A DNA stretch of 64,000 nt from Isoetes taiwanensis (GCA_021234155.1 JAJEKV010000009.1:7925546-7989545), one strand, 5' to 3'; shown: positions 33,991 through 45,640, counted from the stretch's first letter. The notes: generated by a model not told the origin, from the letters alone. Program-made: numbers and translations.

Positions 33991-34299
33991 TGCATTATTG
34001 AAATTTCTATTTAATAATGAGTTCCATCCACATGTTCAAAGTTGCAATTCAATGTTGTAGATATTGTGTTCCAACGTTCTTAACATTATTAAGTTATCAA
34101 TTCCAATTGAGATTTATAATTAAAAATTGGTTGCAATCGGGATCTTGTGAATTGCAACTCAATGTTTTAGATCTTATGTTCCAATTACATGTCTCAAGAT
34201 GTAAAACCCCGCAACTCCATGTTGGGTTGCAAATTTGTCATTCACAATATTTATCTACACTATGTCAATGGGATGCCTCTATAACATTTGTATCCTATG
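33991..34299. repeat. Diverged copies of the 36-38 bp repeat
   Basis: GTTCAAAGTTGCAATTCAATG, TAGATATTGTGTTCCAA and related words recur, resembling the spacer repeat inside array 1 (28965-29620). No gene. Confidence 0.5.
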
Positions 34300-34400
34300 G
34301 CCAGAAAGACTTAGCCCATGACCAGAAACACCCATGGCCAGAAATACCAGGCTATTAGCCTGAAACACCTACCACATTGGCATGGCCAGAAACACCATAC
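34300..34400. repeat. 21-bp minisatellite, short array 3
   Basis: Four or five diverged units (GGCCAGAAAGACTTAGC, GACCAGAAACACCC, GGCCAGAAATACC, GGCCAGAAACACCA) ending about 150 bases before the inverted repeat R copy. Confidence 0.75.
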
Positions 34401-34544
34401 CCACACTACCGGATTTCCTCACGCCTGTGGGGAATGGAATCCCGTTTGAATTTGGCGGGCGTACAATCATAACCCTGGATTTAATGCACCTGGCAACCTC
34501 AAACGAACCTGCCACAGGTACGATGCTGCTGGGTCCGGAAACTG
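34401..34544. other. Unassigned stretch between array 3 and repeat R
   Basis: About 145 bases with CGGATTTCCTCACGCC and TTTGGCGGGCGTACAATC; no coding or repeat partner recognised. Confidence 0.3.
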
Positions 34545-35140
34545 TGTTCAAAAAATAGCAGTGGTGTTTCTGGACAAAAAACAGCGCGGTTCAACCGCGC
34601 GGTTCAAGATGGCCGGGATGCATGGATCCTCGGGCGCCCTGGGCATCGATGCATCCATGGATCAGCGAATGGGCATACATTGGCTGTTTCTGGACGTCCA
34701 GAAACACCGGAGGTAATTTATCCGGAAACACCGGATCCCGGACTCCATATACGGATGTCCAGTATTGCAAGCAAAAGTGGAACAAGAAGAAGAACAGGGA
34801 TTGGTGTCTCTTCGCCATAGCTGAATCTGGACAATTGAAGCCCCATGTCTTTCTCCATTTTGAGACTGGGCATGGTTTTTACAGAGGATTTTGTCCTTCT
34901 GCCTGGTATCAAATAAAATCCTTCACCCCGGTCCTTGGGTTTACACTCAAACGTTGCCATCGGCCCCTGCCCCTGCCATCTATGATAGATTCGAATAAAG
35001 TTAAGACGACCTAACACCCTATTCTGAGATGGCTAGAACCAAAACTTTTCAAGAAAAAAACTATGTTTTAGCAGACAGTCGCAAGATCCAGCCTCCAAAT
35101 GGCAAGACACACCTGCAGATCTTCCATAGCCATGGCTAGT
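34545..35140. mobile_element. Repeat R, copy 3, inverted, with its flanking segment
   Basis: The reverse complement of 20652-21245. R occupies about 34555-34765 with the palindrome at 34685-34706; the flank to 35140 matches 20650-21045. At one end it reads GTGGTGTTTCTGGACAAAAAACAG, given here as GTGTTTCTGGACAAAAAACA, which matches the minisatellite core. The match to copy 2 is longer than to copy 1, so copies 2 and 3 share a more recent ancestor. Confidence 0.8.
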
Positions 35141-35914
35141 ATAGAGCTAGTATGGACCAGCTATATAAAATATGCAAAAGCAAAATACCAAGTACTTGAT
35201 TTCTAGATCACCACCCTTTTCACTATATCTTTATGCATCTTTTGAATATGGGCCTCATTACAACTAGAGGTGATAACAGTCGTCAACGAAAGTAGACCAG
35301 AGAATCAAGGTGCATGTGTTAGCGCGGCCGTAATAGGTTTGGATGCTTTCTCACCTAGTAAATAAATTAAGTAATCATCAGTCTTCTTCCTGATATGCTC
35401 ATAAGAAAGGTGGCATTGTTTAGCAATTCAACATATCATCTGCAATGCTTCCTTGGCTTGCACTTGCATTGCCATTGATAAGTGTTTAACCATTCAGTGC
35501 ATAAATTTGAGTAACCTATGATACTAAAGTGTTTCTGATGTTTTGCAAAGAAAATCAAACCACCAAAGGGGCCACAAGCCACCATGTGAACTTGCCACAA
35601 GTCGTTTAAATATGCAAGCCTAATATTTCTTATGAGATTCTATAAATAGAAAGATGTGTTGTCCATTTGCCTTCTACTATCTAGATGCTTATCCACTAAG
35701 AGACAGATGGCAAAGAATGTTAAAAGACGCCAAATGGAACTATTTACCTTGCTTATGACAATTGGTTTGGAACATATTTTTGGAATCCAAAGAAGCAATA
35801 TCAATAGCGAAATCAGATTGATTCAAGCCTTGCATTTGAAGCCTTTAGAGAACGTGAAATTTTTTAAAGCATATATAGTAATGACAAGCTTCCAATTTTT
35901 TTCAAAGCATATGG
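35141..35914. other. Non-coding stretch, possible copia relic
   Basis: On the minus strand scattered words (NDLWQVHMVACGPFGG near 35590; HLSYEHIRKKTDD-like near 35400) faintly recall the GAG-pre-integrase/integrase border of copia elements, but stops and frame changes prevent a firm call. Nothing else recognised. Confidence 0.25.
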
Positions 35915-36070
35915 AACTTGAGCTAATTTGAACAGGAGGATCCACTGAGACCATTGGCATACACATAACATCAATTTCACGGCAAAGAGATAATTACACA
36001 ATTGTAGATGAAAACTCATAATGGGAGAGTTGTATTTTTAGACGAGTCACATGCTCCATAGACAAGCTAT

Positions 36071-36845
36071 CATGGAAAAAATTAGTGGCTATTAATAGCC
36101 AAATGGCGATTTTTTAGGGGGTCTAGACAATTTTTGCGGCGAATTTTATGAAGGGAGATTTCTTTTAAAAAAATAAAAAATAGCCATAGCTAAAACAAAT
36201 ACTCCATTATTTTTTTAGGATTAGCCAAACTATTTTCCCCCTTTTTCCTCAAAGAAAAAGGGATTAGCCTATCTTTATATTACAATAATTATATATTAAA
36301 TCATTAATTTTTACACATCCCCACCGACCATCATCAGTGATAGTAGTTTTTCAAACTATGCATTTCATTACATATACCATATATGCATCTTCAAAAAAGA
36401 ATTGTAAGAGATGGTCAATATCTCTCTAGATGCCCGAGTTGGTTGCATAATATCTTCCCTCAAGGGTTAGAGATAAGCGCAATTTGATCAGCATATCTAG
36501 AAGGTGTCATTGCATTGAATGTTGTTATATCATGGATTTGTGAGCTTTTGTTAAAAGTTTTTTTTAATATTATTGTATATTTCTTGATTGTTGATTATTA
36601 TTTGTAATTGTAGTACATATATCTAAAGATACAGAATTTACATTTTTGTTTTTTCCAGTTAGAAAAAATAGCCAAGTGAAAGTTTATAGTACTTAATTCA
36701 AAAGTTTCGCCAAGTCCAAGTACATATAAATGTAATGGTAATAACAACTTTAGTCAAATGTATATCATAAAATACTATAAAATTTTGAAAAATAGCCAAA
36801 CTATTTTTTATGGAAAAATATATAGCATGCTTAATTTTTTCCCTG
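36071..36845. mobile_element. hAT-type non-autonomous element with 8-bp target duplication
   Basis: The insertion starts CATGGAAAAAATTA and ends (other strand) CAGGGAAAAAATTA, a 13-of-14 terminal inverted repeat of hAT type. The 8-base duplication CAAGCTAT flanks it (36063-36070 and 36846-36853). The paralogous block C1 reads GACAAGCTATATTGATAAG without interruption near 4181, giving the empty site. The interior is AT-rich with short inverted words (GGCTATTAATAGCC near the left end, ATAGCCAAACTATTTTT near the right) and no transposase, so it needed an enzyme in trans. Confidence 0.9.
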
Positions 36846-37069
36846 CAAGCTATATTGATAAGAATCTCATGCGCAAGATTGATAAGATGCTATTGTTCTT
36901 CTTTTCATGCATCTACAGTGGACTAATAAGAAATTGTGTAGAGGATAGCATGAACATGCATGTTGAATTCTAGCAAGATGTGCACTTATACTATTATGCT
37001 GACATGTTAAATTTGCGATGCATTTAAGTAATGAACTTAAGTAATGTTATTGTGTCTGCAACACAATAA

Positions 37070-37510
37070 TTACACCCCAATCTCTAGATTAATGGTAGAC
37101 TGCAATAGATTGAGAGAACAAGGACTGGCATAACTAGAACTGGTATATGGCACTCCCTCACAAACAGACCAAACTATATGGGTCGAGCCTTCAAGAGGAG
37201 AGCCATGCTTTGTAACGATGTCTGCTGACTTATCTGCCCTGAATCCGTCTATATCCGAATTGTATTTGCAAATGCTCAAATTCTTCTTCACTGTCTTCTC
37301 TACTATGAAGACACATATATGATCATATAGTGGCTCGCATGAAAGGACCAGCTCTACCATTTTAAAAGCCCCATATTTGTTCTCCCTTGATTGCAAGACT
37401 ACATCATATTTTGAGCCTGCCCTGATCACTGTTACATACCATTCACCTCCCTCGGGCAGAAGGGCCTCTGGCAACTCTTGATTAAGCTCACATGTTTTGA
37501 TTGTGTCGTC
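37070..37510 (-). pseudogene. Unidentified coding-like fragment, copy 2
   Basis: The counterpart of 4409-4820, with a longer open frame: ELPEALLPEGGEWYVTVIR, then KYDVVLQSRENKYGAF, EPLYDHICVFIVEKTVKK and a serine-rich end. Further 5' on the minus strand (near 37550) another frame gives AEVREAKELLKHQ. Substitutions between copies are mostly conservative. Family not recognised; no domain named. Confidence 0.4.
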
Positions 37511-37807
37511 ATCAATGAGCTTGATGCTTCAGCAACTCTTTTGCTTCACGAACCTCTGCTTCAGCACATGCCCTATGTAACCATCCACCAATCAAGAATG
37601 ATAATGCTGATTTGAAGCTAAAATTGCTGATGGATGGCTTCTATATACAAATAACCTCTCTGTCTTTTCATTTGCCTAGTTGCAGTGCAAAATTGCTAAA
37701 GCCCTGCACATGATGCACACATAAACGTCTGAAGAGACTCGGATAAACACCTGCAAAACACTGGAACTATAAATCACCTGCAAATCTAGAAAACTCCCAA
37801 CTTTACT

Positions 37808-39396
37808 CTTTCTATTTTTTTTTTTTTTTACGGATGAAAGCCAAAAAGTTTATTAATCAGATGAAAGGTACAAAGTTTACATGTCTCATCTAACTGTGTA
37901 AGCACAAAGAAGATGCCACAGGAGCATGAGCCTGGAGCACAATGTGCTTACTCCAGAAAGGGAGACTAACGATAAGAATCAATTCGAAGATATTAGATCC
38001 AGATGCATTCCATCATTTCTGAATCAAGAGAGGAGCATTCATAGGCTGTCAGTATCTTTTTTTGAGCTACCGTAATAACACCATGTGCAGATGAATAAAT
38101 GCCTTGGAAGATGTAGTGTCTGCGATGCTCCCATATCGACCATAGGAGCCAACCAGAACCAAGATGGAATGCCCTCTGTTTAGCTGAGGGCCATGGATTA
38201 GGATAGGACGCCAAGAGGATGCATCGGCAGTCTAAAGTACTGTTAAACGAGCCTTGTAGCCAAGACCACGCTGGTTGAACCTCTGGACAATCAAAGAGAC
38301 AGTGCTCAAGAGTCTCAACGGCTGAAAGGCAGAGCGGGCATACTGCAGATATGCGAGGATCATAGCGATGTCGGAAGGCATTAACGCGCAGGCACCTGTG
38401 GATAACCTGCCACCATAGTACAGAGACTTTAGGGTGGAACAACATATCCCAAAGCCATCGCCATGTACGACACAAAGTGCGATGTGGAACCTGTAGATGC
38501 CACCCATCTGGCAACTGGAGGGGCTGTGGTGCTAACAGAAGGCGATATACTGATCTGACAAAGTGCTTGCCTTTGTGAATATTTTCATGACAGTCCCATG
38601 GCACTCTTTCAGCAACACCAACTTGCACTACAAGAGGCAAATGTTCTGCGACCTTCTCCCATAGAGACACATCCCAACGAGAGAGCAGAAACCTTGCCTG
38701 AAATTCAGGCCAAGATAGTAGGCGACCCGCTTCGTACCATGTTTGAATAGAGACAACGCCTACCAGAATCCATCGTCTCTGTGTAAGGGGATGAACTGAT
38801 GCTGCCAGTGGAGGTGCGGAGGGGTCTGGAGGCAGTGGTGCCCACCACCGTGGAGTTTCCAATAGGGCGTGGATAGAGGGGCATGGCCAGAAAAGATGTT
38901 TGACTGCCTCCCATGCTGTCAACAAGCCACGCAAAAATGGAGAAGCACTTGGAAAAGGTTGCAGGGTCTGAAATAATGCCCAAGGTAGGACTGGTTTGAC
39001 AACCTTTTTGCCTAGAGGGATACAGTGACTAAGGGCTTGTTTAAGAAGGCGTAGACCAGGAGAATCATCTTCACCATTCAGGAGTCTCCAAATGAACTTT
39101 GAAATAAGGACTTTGCTCTGCAGCGAGAAGTCCATCATATCCAGACCACCTGCCCATTTGGGAAGGATGCACTTCGACCACGCCACTTTATTCACAGCAC
39201 CTTCCTCAGTACCCGCCCATATAAAGTTTCGAACTATTGCACTGAGCTCACGTACTTTGTTCTGCAGGGCTAGCAGTATGGATGCCATATAAACATGGGT
39301 ACTACTAAGGACTGACTTGGCCACTGTAATGCGACCCGCAAGAGACAACTTTGCGGTGGACCACCAGAACAAGTGCTTCTCCAAACCCTTAATGAT
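37808..39396 (-). mobile_element. L1-type LINE, copy 2 (3' half)
   Basis: On the minus strand, from an A tail (T run 37808-37830) back to 39396. The frame 37993-39384 is open for 463 codons: LSLAGRITVAKSVLSSTHVY, KWAGGLDMMDFSLQSKVLI, HPKVSVLWWQVIHRCLRV and the zinc region CPLCLSAVETLEHCLFDCPE, ending near SLDSEMMECIWI. The RT active site is missing because the copy is cut off at 39396. It keeps CGA where copy 1 has TGA. It is better preserved than copy 1 yet still a fragment. Confidence 0.85.
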
Positions 39397-39449
39397 CTCA
39401 GAAACCCTTCCTCATTTTCTTCACTCTGAGTGTCGTTTGGTGGGGGGAA

Positions 39450-39939
39450 GTGTTAGTCCTGTACCTTCAGGAACAGGACTATTCATGCATACGACGGACC
39501 AAGTCAAGGCCAAGGATCTACAGTCAGGCACAGGTCAGTCGTCAAAGACCAAGCAGACCACGCAGACAAAGACCACGCCTGGCGTCAAGAGGAGGCGCTC
39601 AGACAAGTGACGGCCCGTCACCGCCTGCGTCAGCGTCAGCGTGATTTCAGGCACTTCAAGAGGCACCGCCAGCATTCCTGCAAATCAGGCCTCCTTCCAG
39701 GAGTCGGCACCGAAATCAGTCAGAGTGTCTATATTGGGCCAAAGGCCATTGTACTATATATATATGAGTAGAGCTAGCGCTCTAGTTTTTAGATGAGTTT
39801 TGAGTCTTGTCTCACTTTAGTTTTCTCTCGATTGCGAGAGCTCATGTATCTTCATTGACATCAAGGAAGTTGTTCTCTTATTTGTGATCCCAGTGTTCTC
39901 TTCTTATTTTCTTGTTCTTCTTGCAAATCCCGCGTGACA
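39450..39939 (+). mobile_element. Probable solo LTR
   Basis: Begins TGTTAGTCCTGTACC and ends CCCGCGTGACA. It contains a promoter-like TACTATATATATATG box at 39752-39766 and a downstream C/T-rich leader. No 5-base target duplication or internal region is obvious. The block-C duplication ends about 50 bases before it, so an insertion or rearrangement cut the LINE here. Confidence 0.4.
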
Positions 39940-40654
39940 TAGCTCCCCGGATTCTCCTGTTAGATCCAAGGGTCCTCACAGAGGGCTGTCTTGCAGGAGT
40001 TCCCGAACCCAAACCCCAAACACTAGGATGGGGGCCTCTCTGGTACTGTCACTGTCTCAGTCTGGGCCGCAGCATCGGCACCCACGGTGGACATAGCTAT
40101 GGCTGGCTGTACATCTGCGAGTGCCTTAGTCTGTACTATGGCATCCGAGCGCAAGGTGTGTGCTGATCTGTCTGGTGGCAAAGGGGAGCTAGCAGCATGA
40201 CCTATGTATTCTTTCATTAGGTGCTCCAATATTTCTAGAACCTGCGCCCAACTGTCCAGAGGGAGCTGCACAGAATTTGCTGTAACTGTAACTACCGACC
40301 AGACCGATTGCATCCTGGATTGAATTGTAAGCAAGGGGGACTGTGATGTGGCCGGGTTGCAGGAGATCGGGGATGCATCTGCAGAAACTGTATCCTAGTA
40401 AGTATATGTCCCTTATTATAGCACAACATTTTAACATACTTAATACACACTACTGTTTAGCATTGTAGCTTTCTCTTGCATTTTCTAAAAGCGCCCAATG
40501 CATGATATCATTCATCATGCTGTGTATATCCATCAATCACTACACCCTCAATTTGCGAGCCTCGCCATGCACTATGAAGGATAAACAAAACCAAAATATG
40601 AAGACCATTTTAATGCCTTTGTTTTAGATGCCACGTCTCACCCCTATTGTGACG
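39940..40654. other. Unassigned stretch
   Basis: A minus-strand frame at 40023-40334 (EILEHLMKEYIGHAASSPLP and alanine-rich sequence) is open but unlike any family I know; it could be a gag-like or host fragment. Nothing else supported. Confidence 0.25.
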
Positions 40655-42300
40655 CTCCCCCCCAACATACGATGCTCCATCGTACATCTTATTGGAAATC
40701 CCCATCCAATCGACTGTTGCATGGACCCTCCATCTACCCCGCTCTGGGATGGCTAGGGCAGGAGAAGGGGACACTGAGGTATCTTGCACGCCCGTTCCCT
40801 ATAGAATCCTATAACAACGGAAGCAATATAACTATATCAGCACTGGCAATAATAACAACAATCAACTACCACAAAGGGTAGTGGGATCCATCTGGTACAT
40901 CAATACATCAGCACATCAATAGAGCTCCTATCCAAGCTCAGATTCGTGGAGAAAGTAGACTGACAGCTAGGGTCTCAAGGTAGAATAGACTGAGTTATGG
41001 CAATGACTTGGGTGACTTGGGCTGGCAATAGACAATGGCTAGGGTTGACCACTCCATTCCATATTATGCAGATGGGCTAAATCAAGCTCTGTCATGACTA
41101 TAACCTGCCCGAGACACAATCTTGTGGTATCACCCTACGAGACTACTCCGAGTTGCATATCCCCCATCCGATAAAGTTGGAAGGGTTGCATCTCCCCTCC
41201 CGGAGTGCAGTGACTCCATAGGCCGCTAGGGGAGCGTGGCGATAAACGTCCTTTCCCGACCGAACTCCCCAAACAAGACTAGAGTCTAGCCAACACCTGC
41301 AACTCTTGAGAGTTCGGGCGACAGCATTGGTCTAGGAAGTGTCGGACTAATACTCGGCCCTCTTGAAGTGCATGATTATAAGCCTAGCCACTATGGGTCC
41401 CCAGTCCACGTTCAGCAGGGACCTCCCTCTACTTTGCCACTGATCCCGTTGTGTGGTGATCAATCACTTCATAGCCTCTGTAGCCTAGTGGGCTCTATGC
41501 ACAGGCCGCATATAATAGGAACTGAGGGATCTAAACTAGGAACATCATCTAAATAAGTCTCTACTCCCTTTCCCAATACAAGAGGAACAAACATGAGATC
41601 AACCAACCTCATATATCCACATAACATAACAAATGATAAGAATAACATCTAATCCTAATCACATGCATCTAACTTACAATTAGGGTTCATTGATTAGTAG
41701 TATGGCTCTACTAGAGATACAACATGCTAACTCATATGGAATGCTAACTTCCAGATGATCAACTAAGGAGACTACTCAAAATACCTGCTCAGGAGGAACT
41801 TCCACCAGCTCTCGGTATCTCCATCACCCTACAGGTGTTTTGGGGGTAGCTTCCACTCCTGCTGATGCACACATGCTCCTAGGGTTGCTGCACTAGTCTG
41901 TACTGCATCAAACGATCCTCGAAATAGAGTTACGAATACGAGTTGATGTCAAGAACTGCTGGAGCCAGAAAATGGCCTAGGTCTAGGGTTTGCCCCTTAA
42001 TATTATAGTTGATATGTCACACCATGTGGCTCCAATGAGATGTGTCTGTGTGACAGATCACCAATAGGATGGAGCTACGTGGAAATGGTTGCATACCTAA
42101 GGTTGGCTAAGTTATATACAATCACTTAGCCATGCCCCCTCCCCACACTAATGTATACAATCCTACTAAGGTAGGCTTGTATAGTGACGTAGCCTAAAAT
42201 ATATGCATTTAAAACTTATTCTATGGGGGGCATGTATGTAACATGGGGGTCATATATATAGAGATTCATCCAGGCCGTTCAAACCACGAAATCTAAGGTT
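40655..42300 (-). mobile_element. Diverged relative of the 0.9-kb repeats (LTR-element-like, non-coding)
   Basis: Read on the minus strand, 41579-41559 gives GTATTGGGAAAGGGAGTAGAG, in 61.4-61.5 kb GTATTGGGAAGGGGGGTAGA, and shortly after both give TATGCGGCC(T/C)GTGCA(T/C)AG. At its 3' side (minus strand) a polypurine run TTGGGGGGGAG lies at 40656-40667. A CTATATATATGACCCCC box is near 42255. No coding region. The order of shared words matches the repeats at 60.8-63.5 kb, so one family is represented. LTR/TRIM-like nature is inference. Confidence 0.45.
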
Positions 42301-43274
42301 GAGATTTTGCCACCTCATGGGGTGTATGGGGTCATGTATGGGCATGCACCCCATGTAACCACCGTCGGATAAGGGGACATTAAATCTTAGCCCTTGGTTT
42401 TAGGGGAGAGAAGGTGCCAAGAAATGCTACCGTGTTTATGGGGATAGCTAGACCATTGAAAATTGTGCTTAGTACTCTAATGTGATTTGACGTAGCAAGT
42501 GTATAATTCTTATTGAAAGCAGGGCTCGAAAATAGCAACGTCTCTAACTAGTAAAAATGCCGCTTCTTTTGTGAGGCTACCGGAAAAAATATACATTAGG
42601 GCATTTTTTAGTGTATTATGCCGGAAATTTTGCATTTTCTTGTCGGAAAATTGCCGGAAAATTTTCAGCATGACAGGATTTTAACACAAGTGGGCGGATT
42701 TTTAGGGGAGGGTCTCCCCTATTTTCGAACCATGATTGAAAGACACGTAAACCATAGAAGTTCAATGGGCATTATACAAAAAGGGCGAGGTGACATGCAA
42801 AGACATAAAGTAAAAGTAAAAGTAAAAGTAAAGGAACACGAGTTTTGCATTTAATTTACCTTAATACCTGGCGTAATAAATTTAGAAACTTCCAGAGGCT
42901 CTCTTTATCTGCTTCGGGGCTTCTAGTTCATTCGGCGGATTTCAACTTGGAGCAAGTTATCGGCTATAGATCCAGTTTGATTCATTTTCATTGGTGAAGG
43001 TTCAGAGGACCCGACAACTGCAAGACATCCGCTTTTGTGTTGCAGAAATTCGTTTGCAGTTGAATTTCACCAGAACACGTAAACACATTAGGGCTTTTGC
43101 TCTTCATTGCTAGATGTTAGATTTTATTAAGAATTGACTGTCCATGAGAAACACATGACTAATCCGTTGGTTTTTTTTTTTTTTCTGCAGCATTTATAGC
43201 AAAGCAACATTGCAAGGAAAGACAGAGATTTGAACTCAAGAGCTTCTCTTATAGTCAGAACGCAGAATATTTCT
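42301..43274. other. Non-coding stretch
   Basis: No gene recognised. It contains a short (AAAGTA)n run at about 42808-42832 and several CCGGAAAA words around 42580-42660. Confidence 0.4.
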
Positions 43275-43279
43275 CTGCT

Positions 43280-44420
43280 ATCACTGCCACTAATAGAGAT
43301 ACAATGTTTGTTGAGATTGATTTAGTCCCATATTCTTCGAAGATCCCTCATGTGCATGCTTTCTAAGACAGTAATCGAAAATCTGGCTTCATTGTATAAA
43401 AGCATATGTTATGACAATTTCAGCAATACGTTCCAGCAGAAAAAGGGATGTACCAGTAGCTTTTGGTGGTCTGCCTATTCTTGCTTTATATGGATCCGTT
43501 TCGTTGAAGGATTAAAATTTAGCTTGGACATGTTCCCTATACTCAAGTGATGTGGCCGTAGAATTTTTATGTGGTTCTTTCTTTCCATACACAGTCCTTT
43601 GCAAAGATGAATGGCCGTCCAGCTCCTTCAGGTGATTTTGGTATTTTTATTTTGTTTAAGAAATGACGATACTGCCAGGACATACGCAAAAATGGTGGAG
43701 ATGATACACTTGCAAGATGGCCTAATAGAAGAGGATACACTTCCAAATTCATGTATTATTTGAATCCCATATTCTTCGGTAGGTTTTCATTTCTAAAAGC
43801 TTTTCTGTATGGACATCCTTCGTTTAAAATTTTGTTTGACTTATTTGTTGTGGACAATCTACTGTTGTTATCACTTGCAGACTTTGATAATTTTCTAGAC
43901 ATATCAGAACTTTTGCTTCCCCTTCTTTATACGTGGGATGCTTTTCATATATGCAACAACTACAAGGTCTCTATCACTGCCGCTATTAGAGATACAATGT
44001 TTGTTGAGATTGATTCAGTCCCATAGTCTTTGAAGATGGAAAGTTCCCTCATGTGCATGCTTTCTGAGACAGTAATTGAAAATCTGGCTTCGTTGTATAA
44101 AAGCATATTTTATGACAGTCTCAGCAAGATCATGTACGTTTTAGCAGAAAAAGGGGTGTACCAGTAGCTTTTGGTGGTCATGCCTATTCTTGCTTCATAT
44201 GGAGAATCTTCTAGCTACTTCAGGTGATTTTGGTATTTTATATTTTGTTTAAGAAATGATGATACTGCCAGGAGATACGCAAAAATGGTGGAGATGATAC
44301 ACTTGCAAGATAGCCTAATAGAAGAGGATACACATCCAAATTCATGTACGATTTGAATACCATATTCTTCAGTATTCTTCAGTAGGTTTTCATTTCTAAA
44401 AGCTTTTCTGTATTGACATC
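43280..44420. repeat. Tandem duplication with a period of about 693 bp
   Basis: CACTGCCxCTAxTAGAGATAC starts at 43282 and 43975; both copies run through GTGCATGCTTTCT, GAAAATCTGGCTTC(A/G)TTGTA, GTACCAGTAGCTTTTGGTGG and CATATTCTTC. The plus-strand frame ETVIENLASLYKSI is readable in both, and introns may be present, so this may be a duplicated exon of an unidentified gene. A third partial copy of CATATATGCAACAACTACAA is at 44475. Confidence 0.75.
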
Positions 44421-45640
44421 CTTCGTGTGGACAATCTACTGTTGCTTCCCCTTCTTTATATATGGGATGCTTTTCATATATGCAACAACTACAAGGTCTC
44501 TATTTTATCCCCATTGATAATGAGATGTGTTTGGTACTGGTCAATTATTCAACAGGCACGCAGAAGTTCTTGCGTATCTTGGAATGGAAGATGGCTTGGA
44601 TTTCAGTAGGGTCAAAATATTTTTTTGTTCACTTGCTGCACCAGATGCCATCTGATGTTAACGCCTAAATTCAAATGAGCTTCGTGTTTAGTGCGTATGC
44701 TACAGTTGCTATGCAATTTTGCAACCGATAAGTAAAACAGCTCGTGCAATTGTGCCTGAGTCTTCAGGATTACAGGGTTATGAACTTTGGTTATTCAAGT
44801 TAGATTTGTGCATCTAGGTGTGGCTGAGCAATATGTTTTGCAGTTAGGAGTTAAGAGATTCTCACAGGCAATCTATCAGGTAACATGCTTAGCAACCACT
44901 GAGCTATGCTGTAGTTTTCAGTCTACTTACTTTATTTTGATGCAAGAACTAGACAACATGCCGTTGAAGTTTATTGACTTTTTTGACCCACTTTCATTAT
45001 GCTCCCTTGTAGCAGAGTTTATTGAGACAATCGTCTATGAATTTGAAAGTTCTCTCTGCTTTCATTTCCACTATTTCATAGGCGATGTGAACAACATAGG
45101 ATTACTTATATTCCCTTTTCCTGTTATGTGCATTATGCCCTGGAGATGTTTGAGAAGTTCGGATTGGCAATCTTTCTGCTTATGGAATCCAGACTCTGCA
45201 ACATCAAAGAGTTCCTTGGTGTAAAACTTAATATTCAACCAGACTTAAACTGGGTATAGTTACTATAGCTTGTGTTTTGCAGTGGATATAGAAATTTGTC
45301 AACTAAGGTCTTTGTGTATCCTATGCTTTATTCCTTGATTGAATCAGAAGAAAGAATGGCAATTTTAACGAGATGATTCAATTGTACTTGGGGGAACACG
45401 CGAAATATATACAGTTGCTTTTTATATTTCTGTTTTGAAACATCTATCCTATGTTTTATCCATCCCCCCTTTTACCGCGAGCACCACTTAATTTTTCTAT
45501 TTTAAAACATCTGTAGCTAGAGTTTAAAAATGTGATATGTTAAAAGTTTAAAAATGTGATATGTGTTAAATTCCCCTTTTTTGTTTCGTATTTGGGATGT
45601 AATGGTCTCAGTAAGGTTTTGGCTGTGTATAGTATGGGAA
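44421..45640. other. Unassigned stretch, possible exon debris
   Basis: Plus-strand frames (EMCLVLVNYSTGTQKFLRIL near 44520; LQELDNMPLKF-like near 44950) look weakly coding but match no family I know. A 22-base tandem duplication TTTAAAAATGTGATATGT lies at 45526-45562. Confidence 0.3.

Larger units (their letters stand above)
35915..39396. repeat. Segmental duplication, copy C2 (partner 4034-6668)
   Basis: Matches 4034-6668 in the same orientation. It contains the unidentified coding fragment, the LINE 3' half and a 775-base insertion not present in C1. It is cut at 39396 by unrelated sequence leading to an LTR-like element. Confidence 0.9.

Noticed and set aside
35270-35760. Copia integrase fragment
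   Set aside because: Only scattered, frame-broken similarity by eye; kept as a low-confidence remark and not called.
40023-40334. Minus-strand frame as a gag-like protein
   Set aside because: No zinc knuckle or other gag motif; composition alone is not enough.
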